From SZUA-36 sp963749115 (GTDB lineage: Bacteria > Pseudomonadota > Gammaproteobacteria > Xanthomonadales > SZUA-36): a DNA stretch of 64,000 nt. The stretch is from positions 62,001 to 126,000 of the forward strand of contig CAVVLP010000005.1 in assembly GCA_963749115.1 (NCBI GenBank). The letters run 5' to 3'. The notes beneath the pieces are model-generated. The model saw only the letters and a program-made list of their open reading frames with translations, had not been told where the DNA came from and did no database searches. Positions 18,024 through 27,092 of the stretch are shown here, in pieces. A program made the translations under genes and the position numbers. Within the stretch, counting starts at the first letter, position 1. Every line of letters begins with the position of its first letter.

Positions 18024-18491
18024 ATGAGTGCAAATTTACAAGTACTGGTCATTGACGATGATGCAGTTGTTGGTCGGAGTTTCGACCGGGTTCTTTCCGA
18101 GAAAGGTTATGACGTCAGCACCGTACTGAGCGGTGAAGCAGCCATGGAATCGATTGAAAATACGAATTTTGATGTTGTTTTTACCGATATCAAAATGCCC
18201 GGTATGGATGGCCTCGAAGTCACCGAACGTATCAAGGCACGCTGCCCGTGGACGCCCGTGGTTGTTATAACCGGTTATGGCACAGAGGCCAATGAGAGCA
18301 AAGCCTCAGTGTTGGGGGCCAGTGGGTTTGTTCGCAAGCCTCTGACACCGGAAATGATAGAGAGCATCACCCTTAAAGCTGTAAATGATTCAACGGTATC
18401 TGCAGATGCGGTCGAAGCACCTGAACAGTTGGTCGCAGTGGAACCCATAGCCGAAGCCGTAGGTCCCAAAGGCAAAGAACAGTGTCGCTAA
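18024..18491 (+). CDS. CheY-like response regulator with extended C-terminus
   Basis: Receiver domain (about residues 1-120) with intact phosphorylation site Asp55 in VVFTDIKMPG, acidic DDD at 11-13, Thr in VVITGYG and Lys in FVRKPLT. An Ala/Glu/Val-rich tail of about 35 residues follows and ends abruptly at a TAA. The +1 frame remains open just beyond this end and codes for a hydrophobic segment (next entry), so the natural protein may be longer and membrane-attached. ATG 18024 has an AAGGAG ribosome site. It is cotranscribed with the receiver upstream from the sigma-54 promoter. Confidence 0.85.
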   Translation: MSANLQVLVIDDDAVVGRSFDRVLSEKGYDVSTVLSGEAAMESIENTNFDVVFTDIKMPGMDGLEVTERIKARCPWTPVVVITGYGTEANESKASVLGASGFVRKPLTPEMIESITLKAVNDSTVSADAVEAPEQLVAVEPIAEAVGPKGKEQCR

Positions 18492-18621
18492 AAACATTGG
18501 CCTGTTTTTCGCGTCGCCCTTTATAGCCCTCGGTTACGTGATTGCTTTGCCGTTGGTCGGTTTCTATCAGTTCGTGAAGCTCGGTCGTGAAGCCTTCATA
18601 AAAAAACACATGTCCGAGTAA
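18463..18621 (+). CDS. Small membrane peptide or frameshifted C-terminal extension of the regulator
   Basis: An open frame of about 50 codons overlaps the end of the second regulator and reads NSVAKNIGLFFASPFIALGY followed by VIALPLVGFYQFVKLGREAF, that is one or two membrane-spanning stretches with a basic end (IKKHMSE). There is no ATG or GTG at the start of this frame. The simplest reading is therefore a lost base near 18460 that cut off a hydrophobic tail of the receiver protein; a separate small protein with a rare start is the alternative. It ends 35 bases before the terminator stem. Confidence 0.4.
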   Translation, partial: VPKAKNSVAKNIGLFFASPFIALGYVIALPLVGFYQFVKLGREAFIKKHMSE

Positions 18622-18656
18622 AAAAGATGTCTAATTGACATAGGTTAGTTGTTCAA

Positions 18657-18688
18657 TAAAACCGGGGCTTATAATTAGCCCCGGTTTT
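18657..18688 (+). terminator. Rho-independent terminator after the response-regulator operon
   Basis: Stem AAACCGGGGCT / AGCCCCGGTTT around TATAATT, then a short T-rich tail (TTCATTT). It separates the regulator pair from the nonahaem gene. Confidence 0.82.
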
Positions 18689-18720
18689 CATTTAAGACGG
18701 CCCACAATAGGAGATTTGGC

Positions 18721-20222
18721 ATGATGGTCCGGAGTACTACAGGTGGTGCAGGTGCACTACAGCCTGTTATTACAGTTTTCATCACTTGCTGCATGCTTTT
18801 CAGTGGCGTTTTGTTTGCATTACAGGCAGAGGAATCACCTGTAACGGAGTCACCTGCAACGGAGTCACCTGCAACGGAGTCACTGCAACGGAGTCATCTG
18901 CAACAGAGGTACCTGCAGTAGAGGCCGTTGTTGCAGAACAAGGTGTGGAGTCAATCGTAGAGGAACAAGTCAAGGATCCTGCAGCGTTAAAACTTGAGGA
19001 GACGCTCAAGAAAAATTCGAAATGTCTCAAATGCCATAACAGGGATCGAACCAAACTCCTCGAGGATGGTAAGGAAATGTCCTTACAAGTGCACAGAGAT
19101 GATTACCTCGCTTCCGCACATGGTGAAGTCCGCTGTACCAGTTGTCACCGGGCGATTGGAAATAGAAAACACCCGTCAAAATCGACCAATATCACGATCG
19201 AAAGCGAGCGGGAATATTCGGTTGATATGAATAACAGTTGCCGAAAATGCCACATGCAAAAATACAAGCAGTACAAGGGCAGTGTGCATTCCGCATTGGT
19301 TGCGCAGGGAAGCGATAAAGCACCCGTATGCACCAGCTGCCATAACGCACACGCCCCGGTATCCATGGTGGATTACCAGGCGGAAACAGGACTCCCTTGT
19401 AAGAACTGTCACGAAAATATTTTTAATGCCTATTCTGAGAGTGTTCACGGGCAGGCCAGGATTAACGGCAATACCATCCGGGACAGTCATATTCAGGCAC
19501 CGATCTGCTCCGACTGTCATCATTCTCATGAAGTAACCGCCCTGGCGATTGGTGATGTATTGCGAACCACGTGTATTGCATGTCATGAAAATATAATCCT
19601 GCTGCATAACCAATGGTTGCCAAATGCGGGAACACACCTCGATATCGTTTCCTGTGCCGTTTGTCATGCGCCGTTTGCCAAGCGTAAATTTGACCTCCAT
19701 CTTTATGACAACGTCGCCCAGGTGCCGTTGGCCATGAAGGAAGGCGACGTGCCCATCCAGGAACAACTGCAGGCAATCGTGGAAGAGGGTGTAGAGGGTG
19801 ACCCGTTGGAGATATGGAAAGCCAGGGGAGGCTTTGGCCAGGAGGGCCAGGCAGTGGATATTTCTCTCCGCAGCCGCATGGAAGTCATGTCGGGTGTTGC
19901 GGCACACCAGATCGCCAGCAAGAGCTTTGCCGTCAGGACCTGTGAAAGTTGTCACGAACCCAATTGGAGGGAGAAGCAGAATGTTACGGTTTCTATCACC
20001 CAGCCCGATGGCAGAAAACAGAGCTTTGAAGCCAACAGAGAAACGCTGAGCTCGGTAAAGGCCATCGAGTCGATAAGTGACTTCTATGCCCTTGGAGGCA
20101 AACCGAGCAAGCTGCTGGATATCATGTTGTTACTTGCAGTGGGTGCAGGAATAGCGATTCCGGTCGGGCATTTCACGTTGGGCAAAATGATCAAAGAGTA
20201 CATTGCAAGAGGAGAGAAGTGA
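18721..20222 (+). CDS. Nonahaem cytochrome c with C-terminal membrane anchor (frameshifted in a 15-bp repeat)
   Basis: About 500 residues. A hydrophobic leader (ITVFITCCMLFSGVLFALQA) is followed by a SPATE-type repeat region encoded by 15-bp tandem repeats around 18840-18900. One repeat has lost a C (TCACTG for TCACCTG near 18882), shifting the frame. Nine CxxCH motifs follow: CLKCH, CTSCH, CRKCH, CTSCH, CKNCH, CSDCH, CIACH, CAVCH, CESCH. The tail has one helix (LLDIMLLLAVGAGIAIPVGHF) and a short cytoplasmic end. It directly overlaps the cytochrome b561 gene, so the two make a quinone-linked module equivalent to the fused proteins at 15169 and 37486. A NapC/c3-like electron role is likely; the substrate is unknown. 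Confidence 0.82.
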
Positions 20223-20893
20223 TGTCAACAAATCCTACTGAACAAACACGGCCTGACGTCTGGATTAAAACCAAAGACAGCGACTTATACATCAACCCTC
20301 TTCCGGTTCGTATCTGGCACTGGCTGAACGCAATGGGCTTCGTCGTACTTATTATCACCGGCACGTTTATCCGATACACGGACCAGTTTCAACTGATGAG
20401 TTTTGAAACGGCGATCAAGACACACAACTGGGTGGGTTTTGCAATTATCGCCAACTACTTTGTCTGGCTGGGGTTTTATCTTTTTTCAGACAGGATCACC
20501 GTCTATCATCCGGAACTCAACTTCAGAAAGTTTTTCGACAAGGCTTTCAAGCAGATGATGTATTACGGATACGGAATTTTCAGGGGTCACAAAAGTCCGC
20601 ACAAGGTACTTCCCCACGATAAATTCAACCCGATGCAAAGTATTACGTACCAGATCGTGATGCTGCTGGTGGTGCCTGTCCAGTTCATCACCGGGCTCAT
20701 GATGTGGGATATCAAACGCTTCGAAGTGCCGATAGCGATGGTGGGTGGTCTGAATACCGTTGTTACGGTCCATGTAGTGATTTACATTTTCTTTGTGGCT
20801 TTTACAATGGTTCATGCCTATATGGGTGCGCTTGGAACTACGCCGGCAACACACTTCAGGGAAATGTTCACCGGTTACGAGGAAGAACACTAA
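20222..20893 (+). CDS. Cytochrome b561-type membrane subunit
   Basis: Integral membrane dihaem cytochrome b of about 223 residues from the thiosulfate-reductase/hydrogenase/formate-dehydrogenase cytochrome b group. Helix 1 has the signature LPVRIWHWLNAMGFVVLIITG, helix 2 contains KTHNWVGFAIIANYFVWLGF, and later helices contain ITYQIVMLLVVPVQFITGLMMW and VVTVHVVIYIFFVAFTMVHAYMG, providing the axial histidines. It oxidises or reduces quinol and exchanges electrons with the nonahaem cytochrome, whose stop codon overlaps ATG 20222. The fused cytochrome b of the 37486 gene has the same helix pattern, including a basic FNPMQ/LNPLQQ loop. Confidence 0.88.
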   Translation: MSTNPTEQTRPDVWIKTKDSDLYINPLPVRIWHWLNAMGFVVLIITGTFIRYTDQFQLMSFETAIKTHNWVGFAIIANYFVWLGFYLFSDRITVYHPELNFRKFFDKAFKQMMYYGYGIFRGHKSPHKVLPHDKFNPMQSITYQIVMLLVVPVQFITGLMMWDIKRFEVPIAMVGGLNTVVTVHVVIYIFFVAFTMVHAYMGALGTTPATHFREMFTGYEEEH

Positions 20894-20931
20894 AAGATAT
20901 GTTCAGGATGAACAGGTTGCCTCGGAAAAGC

Positions 20932-22356
20932 TCAGGTTTCGCCGGATTCATCCTCTCCGGAAATTGTGCCGCGAACGTGGATATCGTATTTCTTCATCAG
21001 TGCCTGAAAATTGGTGCGTTGCATACCGGTCTCCTCGGCACTCGCAGTGACATTCCATTCATTTCTTTTCAGAGCACCCAGGATGAAAAGTTTTTCCACG
21101 GTTTCCACTGATTTCTGCCGGGCGATTTTTTTAATACTTTTGAGTTCCTCGCTGGTCCGGGGTACGTCGATCACACCCATGGGTTGCATATCGAGAATAT
21201 TAACCAGGTGAGCCTGGCGAATTATTCCATCACTGGACAGTATGACGGCACGGTTCACAACGTTTTCCAATTCTCTGACGTTTCCCGGCCAGTCGTGGTT
21301 CATCAGCAGGTTCATTGCGCCGGCTGAAAACTCCTTGACCTCACGATTCATCTCCTTACTGAACGCATTCAAAAAATGGAAAGCAAGTGCCGGAATATCA
21401 CCACCGCGTTCGCGTAATGGCGGTATCTCAATCGGGAAAATATTTATGCGGTAGTACAAATCATCACGGAAACTGCCGTCTGCAACCATGCCTTCCAGGT
21501 CCTTGTTGGTTGCGGTGATCAAGCGGATGTCTACCGACCTTGAAACAGTATCTCCTACCGCCTTGAACTCTCTTGCCTCAATGAAGCGTAGTAACTTCGC
21601 CTGGGTGGACAATGAAATATTGCCGATTTCGTCCAGGAACAATGTGCCCCGATCGGCAACTTCCAACAGACCCTTTTTATTGGATACAGCACCTGTAAAT
21701 GAACCTTTCACATGCCCGAATAATTCACTTTCAAGCAGGTTATCACTCAACGAAGCGCAATCAACAGTCACGAAAGGCTGGTCCTTACGAAGGCTATTAA
21801 AATGAATAGCACGCGCGATCAATTCCTTGCCGGTACCACTCTCTCCCCTGAGCATGACCGTGCTGTTGGTAGGTGCACATCGTGCGACAAGGCGGTAGAC
21901 GGCCTGCATCGGTTGGCTCGAACCGATGATGTTTTCGAAGCTGTAGCGTGCGCTGACTTCATTCTTGAGATTGACGTTTTCCTGGAGTAATTGCCGCCGT
22001 TCAAACGCCCGCGCCACGACCAGTTCGAACTCCTCGGGGTCAAACGGTTTGGGCAGGTAGTCAAAAGCACCCAGTTTCATGGCCTTAACGGCAGTGTCAA
22101 TTTCGTTCAGCCCGGTAATCATGATGACATCGATATCCGGGTGCGTTTCCTTGACCCTTTGTAATACTTCCATGCCGTTCATTTTTGGCATCATGATATC
22201 GAGGATGACCATGTCGTAATCCCGCTCAGCGATTTTGGCGAGCGCTTCCAGACCATTGTTGGCAACATCAACGTCGTATTCATCGCCGGATAAAATGCGC
22301 AGACAACTTCTCACGACAATATCTTCGTCATCAACGATCAGTATCCGTCTTTTCAC
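20932..22356 (-). CDS. NtrC-family sigma-54-dependent response regulator
   Basis: Transcriptional activator of 474 residues: receiver domain (1-120, Asp53 in MVILDIMMPKMNG), AAA+ ATPase (about 145-380) with Walker A GESGTGKE, the sigma-54 contact loop GSFTGA (natural variant of GAFTGA) and Walker B LFLDEIG, and a C-terminal Fis-type helix-turn-helix (NVTASAEETGMQRTNFQAL). Phosphorylation should drive oligomer formation and open-complex formation at RpoN promoters; the one at 17537 is the nearest candidate. Its start overlaps the end of the kinase gene (ATG 22356 within the kinase tail), a typical two-component operon. Target genes beyond the nearby promoter are not shown. Confidence 0.93.
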   Translation of the reverse strand: MKRRILIVDDEDIVVRSCLRILSGDEYDVDVANNGLEALAKIAERDYDMVILDIMMPKMNGMEVLQRVKETHPDIDVIMITGLNEIDTAVKAMKLGAFDYLPKPFDPEEFELVVARAFERRQLLQENVNLKNEVSARYSFENIIGSSQPMQAVYRLVARCAPTNSTVMLRGESGTGKELIARAIHFNSLRKDQPFVTVDCASLSDNLLESELFGHVKGSFTGAVSNKKGLLEVADRGTLFLDEIGNISLSTQAKLLRFIEAREFKAVGDTVSRSVDIRLITATNKDLEGMVADGSFRDDLYYRINIFPIEIPPLRERGGDIPALAFHFLNAFSKEMNREVKEFSAGAMNLLMNHDWPGNVRELENVVNRAVILSSDGIIRQAHLVNILDMQPMGVIDVPRTSEELKSIKKIARQKSVETVEKLFILGALKRNEWNVTASAEETGMQRTNFQALMKKYDIHVRGTISGEDESGET

Positions 22357-23976
22357 GCGTTACTCCCTGGATCGCCCGGTCCACTGGTCGGCAGATAGAA
22401 GCGAAACTCCGTACCTTTACCCACTATGCTATCAACCTCTATTGTTCCACCATGTGCTTCTATCGTACCGTGACTTACTGATAAGCCAAGCCCGGTGCCC
22501 TTGCCAACCCCCTTGGTGGTAAAGAATGGGTCAAAGACCCGTGGCAGGTCAACTTCAGAAATACCACAGCCCGTATCGATGATTGTCACTTCGGCCATTT
22601 CCTGGGGTTCTTCGACTGATTCCGGACATTCACTGGCAGCAAGCAACCGGGTTTTGATCGAAATGCGTCCCTCACCTTCGATAGCATGTTGTGCATTCAC
22701 CAGCATATTCATAATAACCTGCTTTATCAGGTTCTCATCCATCCAGACCGCAGGTAGTTCTTCATTGAGTTCCGTGATGATCTCAATATCGTTAACCTGG
22801 GCCGCCTGCGCGACAAGTTGCACGGTATCCTCTATCGCCGCATTGAGGTTGCAGAAGGTTTTTTCCGGTGTTTTCTCGCGGGAAAAGTCAAGCAACCTGC
22901 GTATGATGGACGCACACCTTTTTGTTTCCCGGATGACAAGGTCCAGGTCTTCAGCATCGGGGCTACCGTCTGGCAGGTTTTTTCTGACCAGGTAGGAAAA
23001 GGTCAGCACACCCGTCAGAGGGTTGTTGAGCTCGTGTGCAATACCGGCGGCGAGCAATCCAACCGAAGCCAGTTTCTCGCTTCTCGCAGACTCAGCCTGG
23101 GCCTTGTGCAGTTCCCTGCGTGGCCTCCTCAACTTTTTGTTCCAGGGTTCGCCCCCAGTCCTCCAGGTCCACACGCGATTTTCTCAACGCCCTGGTCATG
23201 CTGTTGAAAGACCTGGCCAAATGGCCAAATTCGTCTTTACTTCGGACTGGTATCGTATTTTCCAGGTCTCCCGCCGCGAGCCTTTCCGCACCATCATCCA
23301 GGTCGTTTAGCGGCAGGTAAACCAGGCGGTGTACCAGGTAACTCACCAGCAAGCCTGCCAATATAATAAACCCGAAGGACAAACCAAATACCGTGTAGGT
23401 GTTTGAACGAAGGGTGCTTTCAATCTCGGCCAGTGGATAGATAATATCCAAAACGCCAAGTACAGGCTGCTTCTGGGTACTCTCATGACAACCGGCACCG
23501 GCGCAAGAGGGCTCGTTGTGAATTACCGCCGTGCTACCCAGCATTCGTTTGCCGTTCTGATTGGTGAAAAAACGTGATCTTCCGAACATTGGGCTCGCAA
23601 GCCGTGACTGCTCGTCCAGGTGGCATGCGAGGCACGCTTCGGCTTCCTGGTCAATCTTGTTGCCAATCTCACTCTCTTGGGACGAGTGAATAATGACGCC
23701 TTCTTTACTGAGTATCCGGACTTTTTCAATATCCTCCTGGTCACCGACATCCTGTATGATCCGGTCGACATGGGACGGTTGGTTCTGGAGCATGGCAAAG
23801 CGGGTGCTGCTGATAACCACCCTGGATAACTGGCCACTGTTTTTGGTGACCTGTTGCATCAGTTCTTCGCGATTATTACTCACCAGCATCATGGCGAAAA
23901 TTAATACGGCGATAGTGAGCACAGCAACCAGGTAAGACCCGACTTTAAATTTCAGGCTGTTCCTCATCTCAACCAT
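22353..23976 (-). CDS. Sensor histidine kinase with periplasmic c-type haem motifs (frameshifted)
   Basis: Membrane sensor of about 541 residues. TM1 is around 15-33 and TM2 around 196-215. The periplasmic loop between them carries CLACH (115-119) and CAGAGCH (158-164, a CX4CH spacing), so it probably binds one or two covalent haems. HAMP (about 216-268), a coiled linker, the phospho-acceptor AAGIAHELNNP and ATPase boxes (NMLVNAQHA, DTGCGIS, GTGLGLSVSHG) follow. The frame breaks at the C3 run 23114-23116; one base fewer rejoins KVEEAT to ELHKAQAESARSEKL. ATG 23976 overlaps the stop of the HemY-like gene. It should sense redox state or a haem ligand such as O2 or NO and phosphorylate the NtrC regulator with which it overlaps. 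Confidence 0.85.
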
Positions 23977-25360
23977 TAGCTTGTCACATCCCCAGGCTGA
24001 GGAAGCAGTGTCTGTGCAGTTTTCCAGGCATTTACCACGCAATCATTCAGGCTGACACCCCTGAAAGCGTTACCTGTCAGCACCAGGCCCGGGTGCCGTT
24101 GCAGTTTTTCATCGATGGCCTCAAGCCTGGCGGCATGTCCTACAAGGTATTGCGGAATGGCTCTTTTCCAGCGGAAAATACGTATGAAGTCGGGCTCGGC
24201 CCTGAGGCCAAGGATGTCCTGAAGATCTGATCTGACCCGGCCGATCAATTGTTCATCGGGCAACAGTGCCAATTCAGGTGACCTGGCACCACCTACCATG
24301 GAACGTAGCAGTACCGAGTCCTCCGGTGCACGCCCGGGAAATACATTGGAATCGATGATGGTGCCGAGTATGGCGCGCTGCTCTTTTGATGGAATCAAAA
24401 AGCCGAAGCCATCGAGCACCTGGCCCACCTGACTTTTACGATAGCCAAAGCAACACACCGATAGCGCAGGGTAGGGTATTTCTCCAAGCAAACCGGACAG
24501 GGCGGGATCCATTGACCTGCAGCATTCTGGCCTGCGCATGGGCCGGTGCAGCAAGTATCAGTACATCGCTTTCCTCCACGACTTCATTGTCCAGTTTCAG
24601 CTGGTAACGGTTGCCGTTGCGGCTGATATCATGCACTGCGGTGGCGATACGGATTCGCGAACCCAATTGTTCTGCGAGGCTGTCGGTCAATAGCACTCAT
24701 GCCGTTTGCAAATGACGTCAGGGTGCCGCCGGGGCCGGGACCCGGTGTGTTTTTCTTGCCCTCACGTTTTGCTTTTATTTGCAACCTGATCAAACCGCGT
24801 ATCAGGCTTTTATATTCGGTTTCTATTTCATGTATGCGTGGAAAACAGCTTTTGAGACTCAGTCTGCTGGCATCACCTGCAAAAACCCCGGAGGCCATTG
24901 GATCAATCAGGCGCTCGTACGCTTCCTTACCCAGTCGCCGGGTCGCAAATTGGGCGAGTGTTTCATCCGGATTGTTGGTGCCGCCTGCCATGGTTTCATA
25001 AATGACGCGTAAGCGGCCACGCACGCTGAGTAATCGTGATTTCAGAAACTCCGGCGGTTTTTCAGGTAGCTTGTGCAGCTCACCCCGGCTATATACGTAT
25101 CGTTTTTGTGCAGAGGCATCGGCACGGACCGGTGACACTCCCGCTTCGGTACACAACTCCAGTGTCCTGGGAATCTTATCGAGGAATCCGTTGACGCCAC
25201 CCTCACACAGATAACCCTCGCTGCCGATTTCCGTCCACACCTTTCCGCCGATACGCTGACCGGCTTCGAAAATTGTGATATCGGCATCAGGTTTTCGGGC
25301 GAGTATCGCCTGGGCGGTGGCTAGCCCTGAAATTCCTGCGCCTACTATACTTATCTTCAT
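23976..25360 (-). CDS. hemY: HemY-like FAD protoporphyrinogen/coproporphyrinogen oxidase (frameshifted twice)
   Basis: FAD enzyme of the HemY type that oxidises porphyrinogen to porphyrin in haem synthesis. The N-terminus MKISIVGAGISGLATAQAI is the dinucleotide-binding fold; IGGKVWTEIG, GVNGFLDKIPRTLELC and the internal PMASGVFAGDASRLSLKSCF are family blocks. The C-terminal part ends in LVLTGNAFRGVSLNDCVVNA, the conserved FAD-contact end. Frame losses near 24692 and near 24510 split it into three pieces that otherwise read continuously. Length, about 460, is normal. Its overlap with the haem-sensing kinase gene suggests that demand for haem in this multihaem locus is coordinated with signalling. 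Oxygen-dependent versus anaerobic electron acceptor is not decided. Confidence 0.85.
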
Positions 25361-25467
25361 AGGTCCTCTTTGCACCGGCATATTATGCCTGCAAAACCAG
25401 TATTGAAAATTACGATGAGGAATTAAACCCTTTTTTAAACCCGCTTGCTCTAATAGTTTCAGTTATG

Positions 25468-25481
25468 TTGACATATGTCAT
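25468..25481 (+). promoter_or_regulatory. FNR/CRP-type dyad with matched -10 (cytochrome lipoprotein gene)
   Basis: TTGACATATGTCAT is centred at 25474.5. A -10-like TAATTT at 25504-25509 lies exactly where a class II (-41.5) site requires it, placing the start of transcription near 25516. The frdA promoter has the same arrangement. Confidence 0.65.
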
Positions 25482-25571
25482 GAACAAAACATCAGTGAAA
25501 GCGTAATTTTGTACCGGGGTAAAACCCGTGTCGCGCATAGGTCGGGTTGGTGTTACAGATGGAGAATAGTT

Positions 25572-25962
25572 ATGACAGATAATCAGATAACTGCCGGGAA
25601 ATTTATTTCACTTTGTTTCCTCCCGCTGGTGATGACGGCGTGCGGTGGTGAACCTGCAGTCAGCTTCTCTCAGGATGTACAACCGATCATTAAACAGCAT
25701 TGTGTTCAATGCCATGAGTCGGGAGGCGTCGGCGAAGTGACCAGCGGGTTCAACCTGACTACCTATGAAGGCTTAATGAAAGGTACAGAGCGCCGGCCCT
25801 ATGGTTATTGCCGGTGATGTTGAAGGCAGCAATATGCTCGTGCTTATGGAAGGCCGTGCCGACCCTTCAATCAGCATGCCGCATGGTCAGAATGAACCTG
25901 TTCCCAAGAAGGACATCCAGACAATACGTTCATGGATCGGGCAGGGTGCGAAGAATAACTGA
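25572..25962 (+). CDS. Monohaem cytochrome c lipoprotein, planctomycete-type cytochrome domain (frameshifted)
   Basis: About 130 residues. The lipobox VMTAC near residue 24 predicts a lipoprotein. The haem motif CVQCH sits in VQPIIKQHCVQCHESGG, followed by TSGFNLTTYEGLMKGTE and, after the break, GPMVIAGDVEGSNMLVLMEG, then MPHGQNEPVPKKDIQTIRSW. This is the planctomycete-type cytochrome C domain (PIL..C..CH...GL.L..Y). The frame is lost near 25800 by one base; the repaired protein ends at TGA 25960-25962. GGAG seven bases before ATG 25572 fixes the start. It lies behind an FNR-type promoter. Probably a periplasmic electron carrier. Confidence 0.78.
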
Positions 25963-26108
25963 AAACCGGGGCAACACCGGTTAATGTTTAAAACTCAATG
26001 GCTCTTGAATAATCAGGCGAAATTGACGGCAAACGATTACAATTCAAACCTGAAAAATTAGTTAAACTTTGATGCAGAAATTTGATTGATCAAGGAGTGG
26101 GCAAGATC

Positions 26109-27063
26109 ATGTTAAAGAAACCGGGATTCCGGAGTTGTTTGAATAGCGTATTCGTCTTTCTTTTGTTGCTTTGTTTTTCCGGTCTCGCTGTTGCGGACGA
26201 AGAACCTGAAGCAGCAGCCGAGTACTCAAAGGGCGCCAGGCAATGCATGGCCTGTCATAGCGAAGGCAAGGATCCGGCAGCGCACGAGATATTCCTGACC
26301 CCGATGGGAATCAGCAATGCGGAAAAGTCGCCGTTCGCTGAAGGTAGCCACGATTGTGAAACCTGCCATGGCCCGAGTGCATCCCACCGCAAGAAGCAGA
26401 AAGACGGTTCACGTCTGTCTCCGGCGATTTCCTTTGCCAAGGGTACACCGGTTGGTCCACAAAACGCGGTTTGTATGGGTTGCCACAGTGACGGCGATAT
26501 GATTCATTGGGTTGGCAGCACGCATGAAGCTGAAGAGGTCGCTTGCGTCAGTTGTCATGAAATACACGCGGCACAAGACCCGGTCATGGATAAACTGGCC
26601 CAGCAGGAAAAGTGTTTTGCATGTCACCCGAGAACCCGGGCGCAGACTTTCAGGGCCAGTAGCCATCCGCTTCGTTTTGGCGAGATGACCTGTACCGATT
26701 GCCACAATGCCGCACGATGGCGCTAACGATTTCCTTTTGAACCGTTCGACAATCAACGATACCTGCTATACCTGCCACGCCGAGAAACGCGGCCCGTTTT
26801 TGTGGGAACACGCACCGGTATCCGAAGACTGCACCCTGTGTCACAACGCACACGGTAGCAACCATGCAGGCATGTTGAAACAACGTTCACCTCTACTGTG
26901 CCAGCAGTGTCATTCACCCGGCGGGCATCCGGCAACAGCCTATACCAGCGAGACTGCGGAAAACTCATTCCAGCAGAGGTTTTTGCTTGGACAGTCTTGC
27001 AATAACTGTCATTCACAGGTGCATGGTTCCAACCATCCATCCGGCGTAACAGGACTACGGTAA
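26109..27063 (+). CDS. mtrA: DmsE/MtrA-family decahaem cytochrome c (frameshifted)
   Basis: Periplasmic decahaem cytochrome that passes electrons through an outer-membrane porin to extracellular acceptors or donors. The signal peptide ends near GLAVADE. Ten CxxCH motifs in order: CMACH, CETCH, CMGCH, CVSCH, CFACH, CTDCH, then after the break CYTCH, CTLCH, CQQCH, CNNCH. The spacing and the blocks HAEKRGPFLWEHAPV and CHSQVHGSNHPSG are those of DmsE/MtrA/PioA. The frame slips near 26710 between CTDCHNA and the ANDFLLN segment. I choose ATG 26109 (MLKKPGFRSC) over the upstream TTG/ATG options because it gives a clean signal peptide. Its stop TAA shares a base with an ATG of the porin gene, so the pair is translationally coupled. 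The symbol reflects family, not proven function. Confidence 0.85.
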
Positions 27064-27092
27064 TGAATGTTGAAAAAGAGGTATCAGGAACA

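Noticed and set aside
18635..18648. FNR-like TTGACATAGGTTAG upstream of the nonahaem gene
   Set aside because: The right half-site is poor and a terminator lies between it and the gene.
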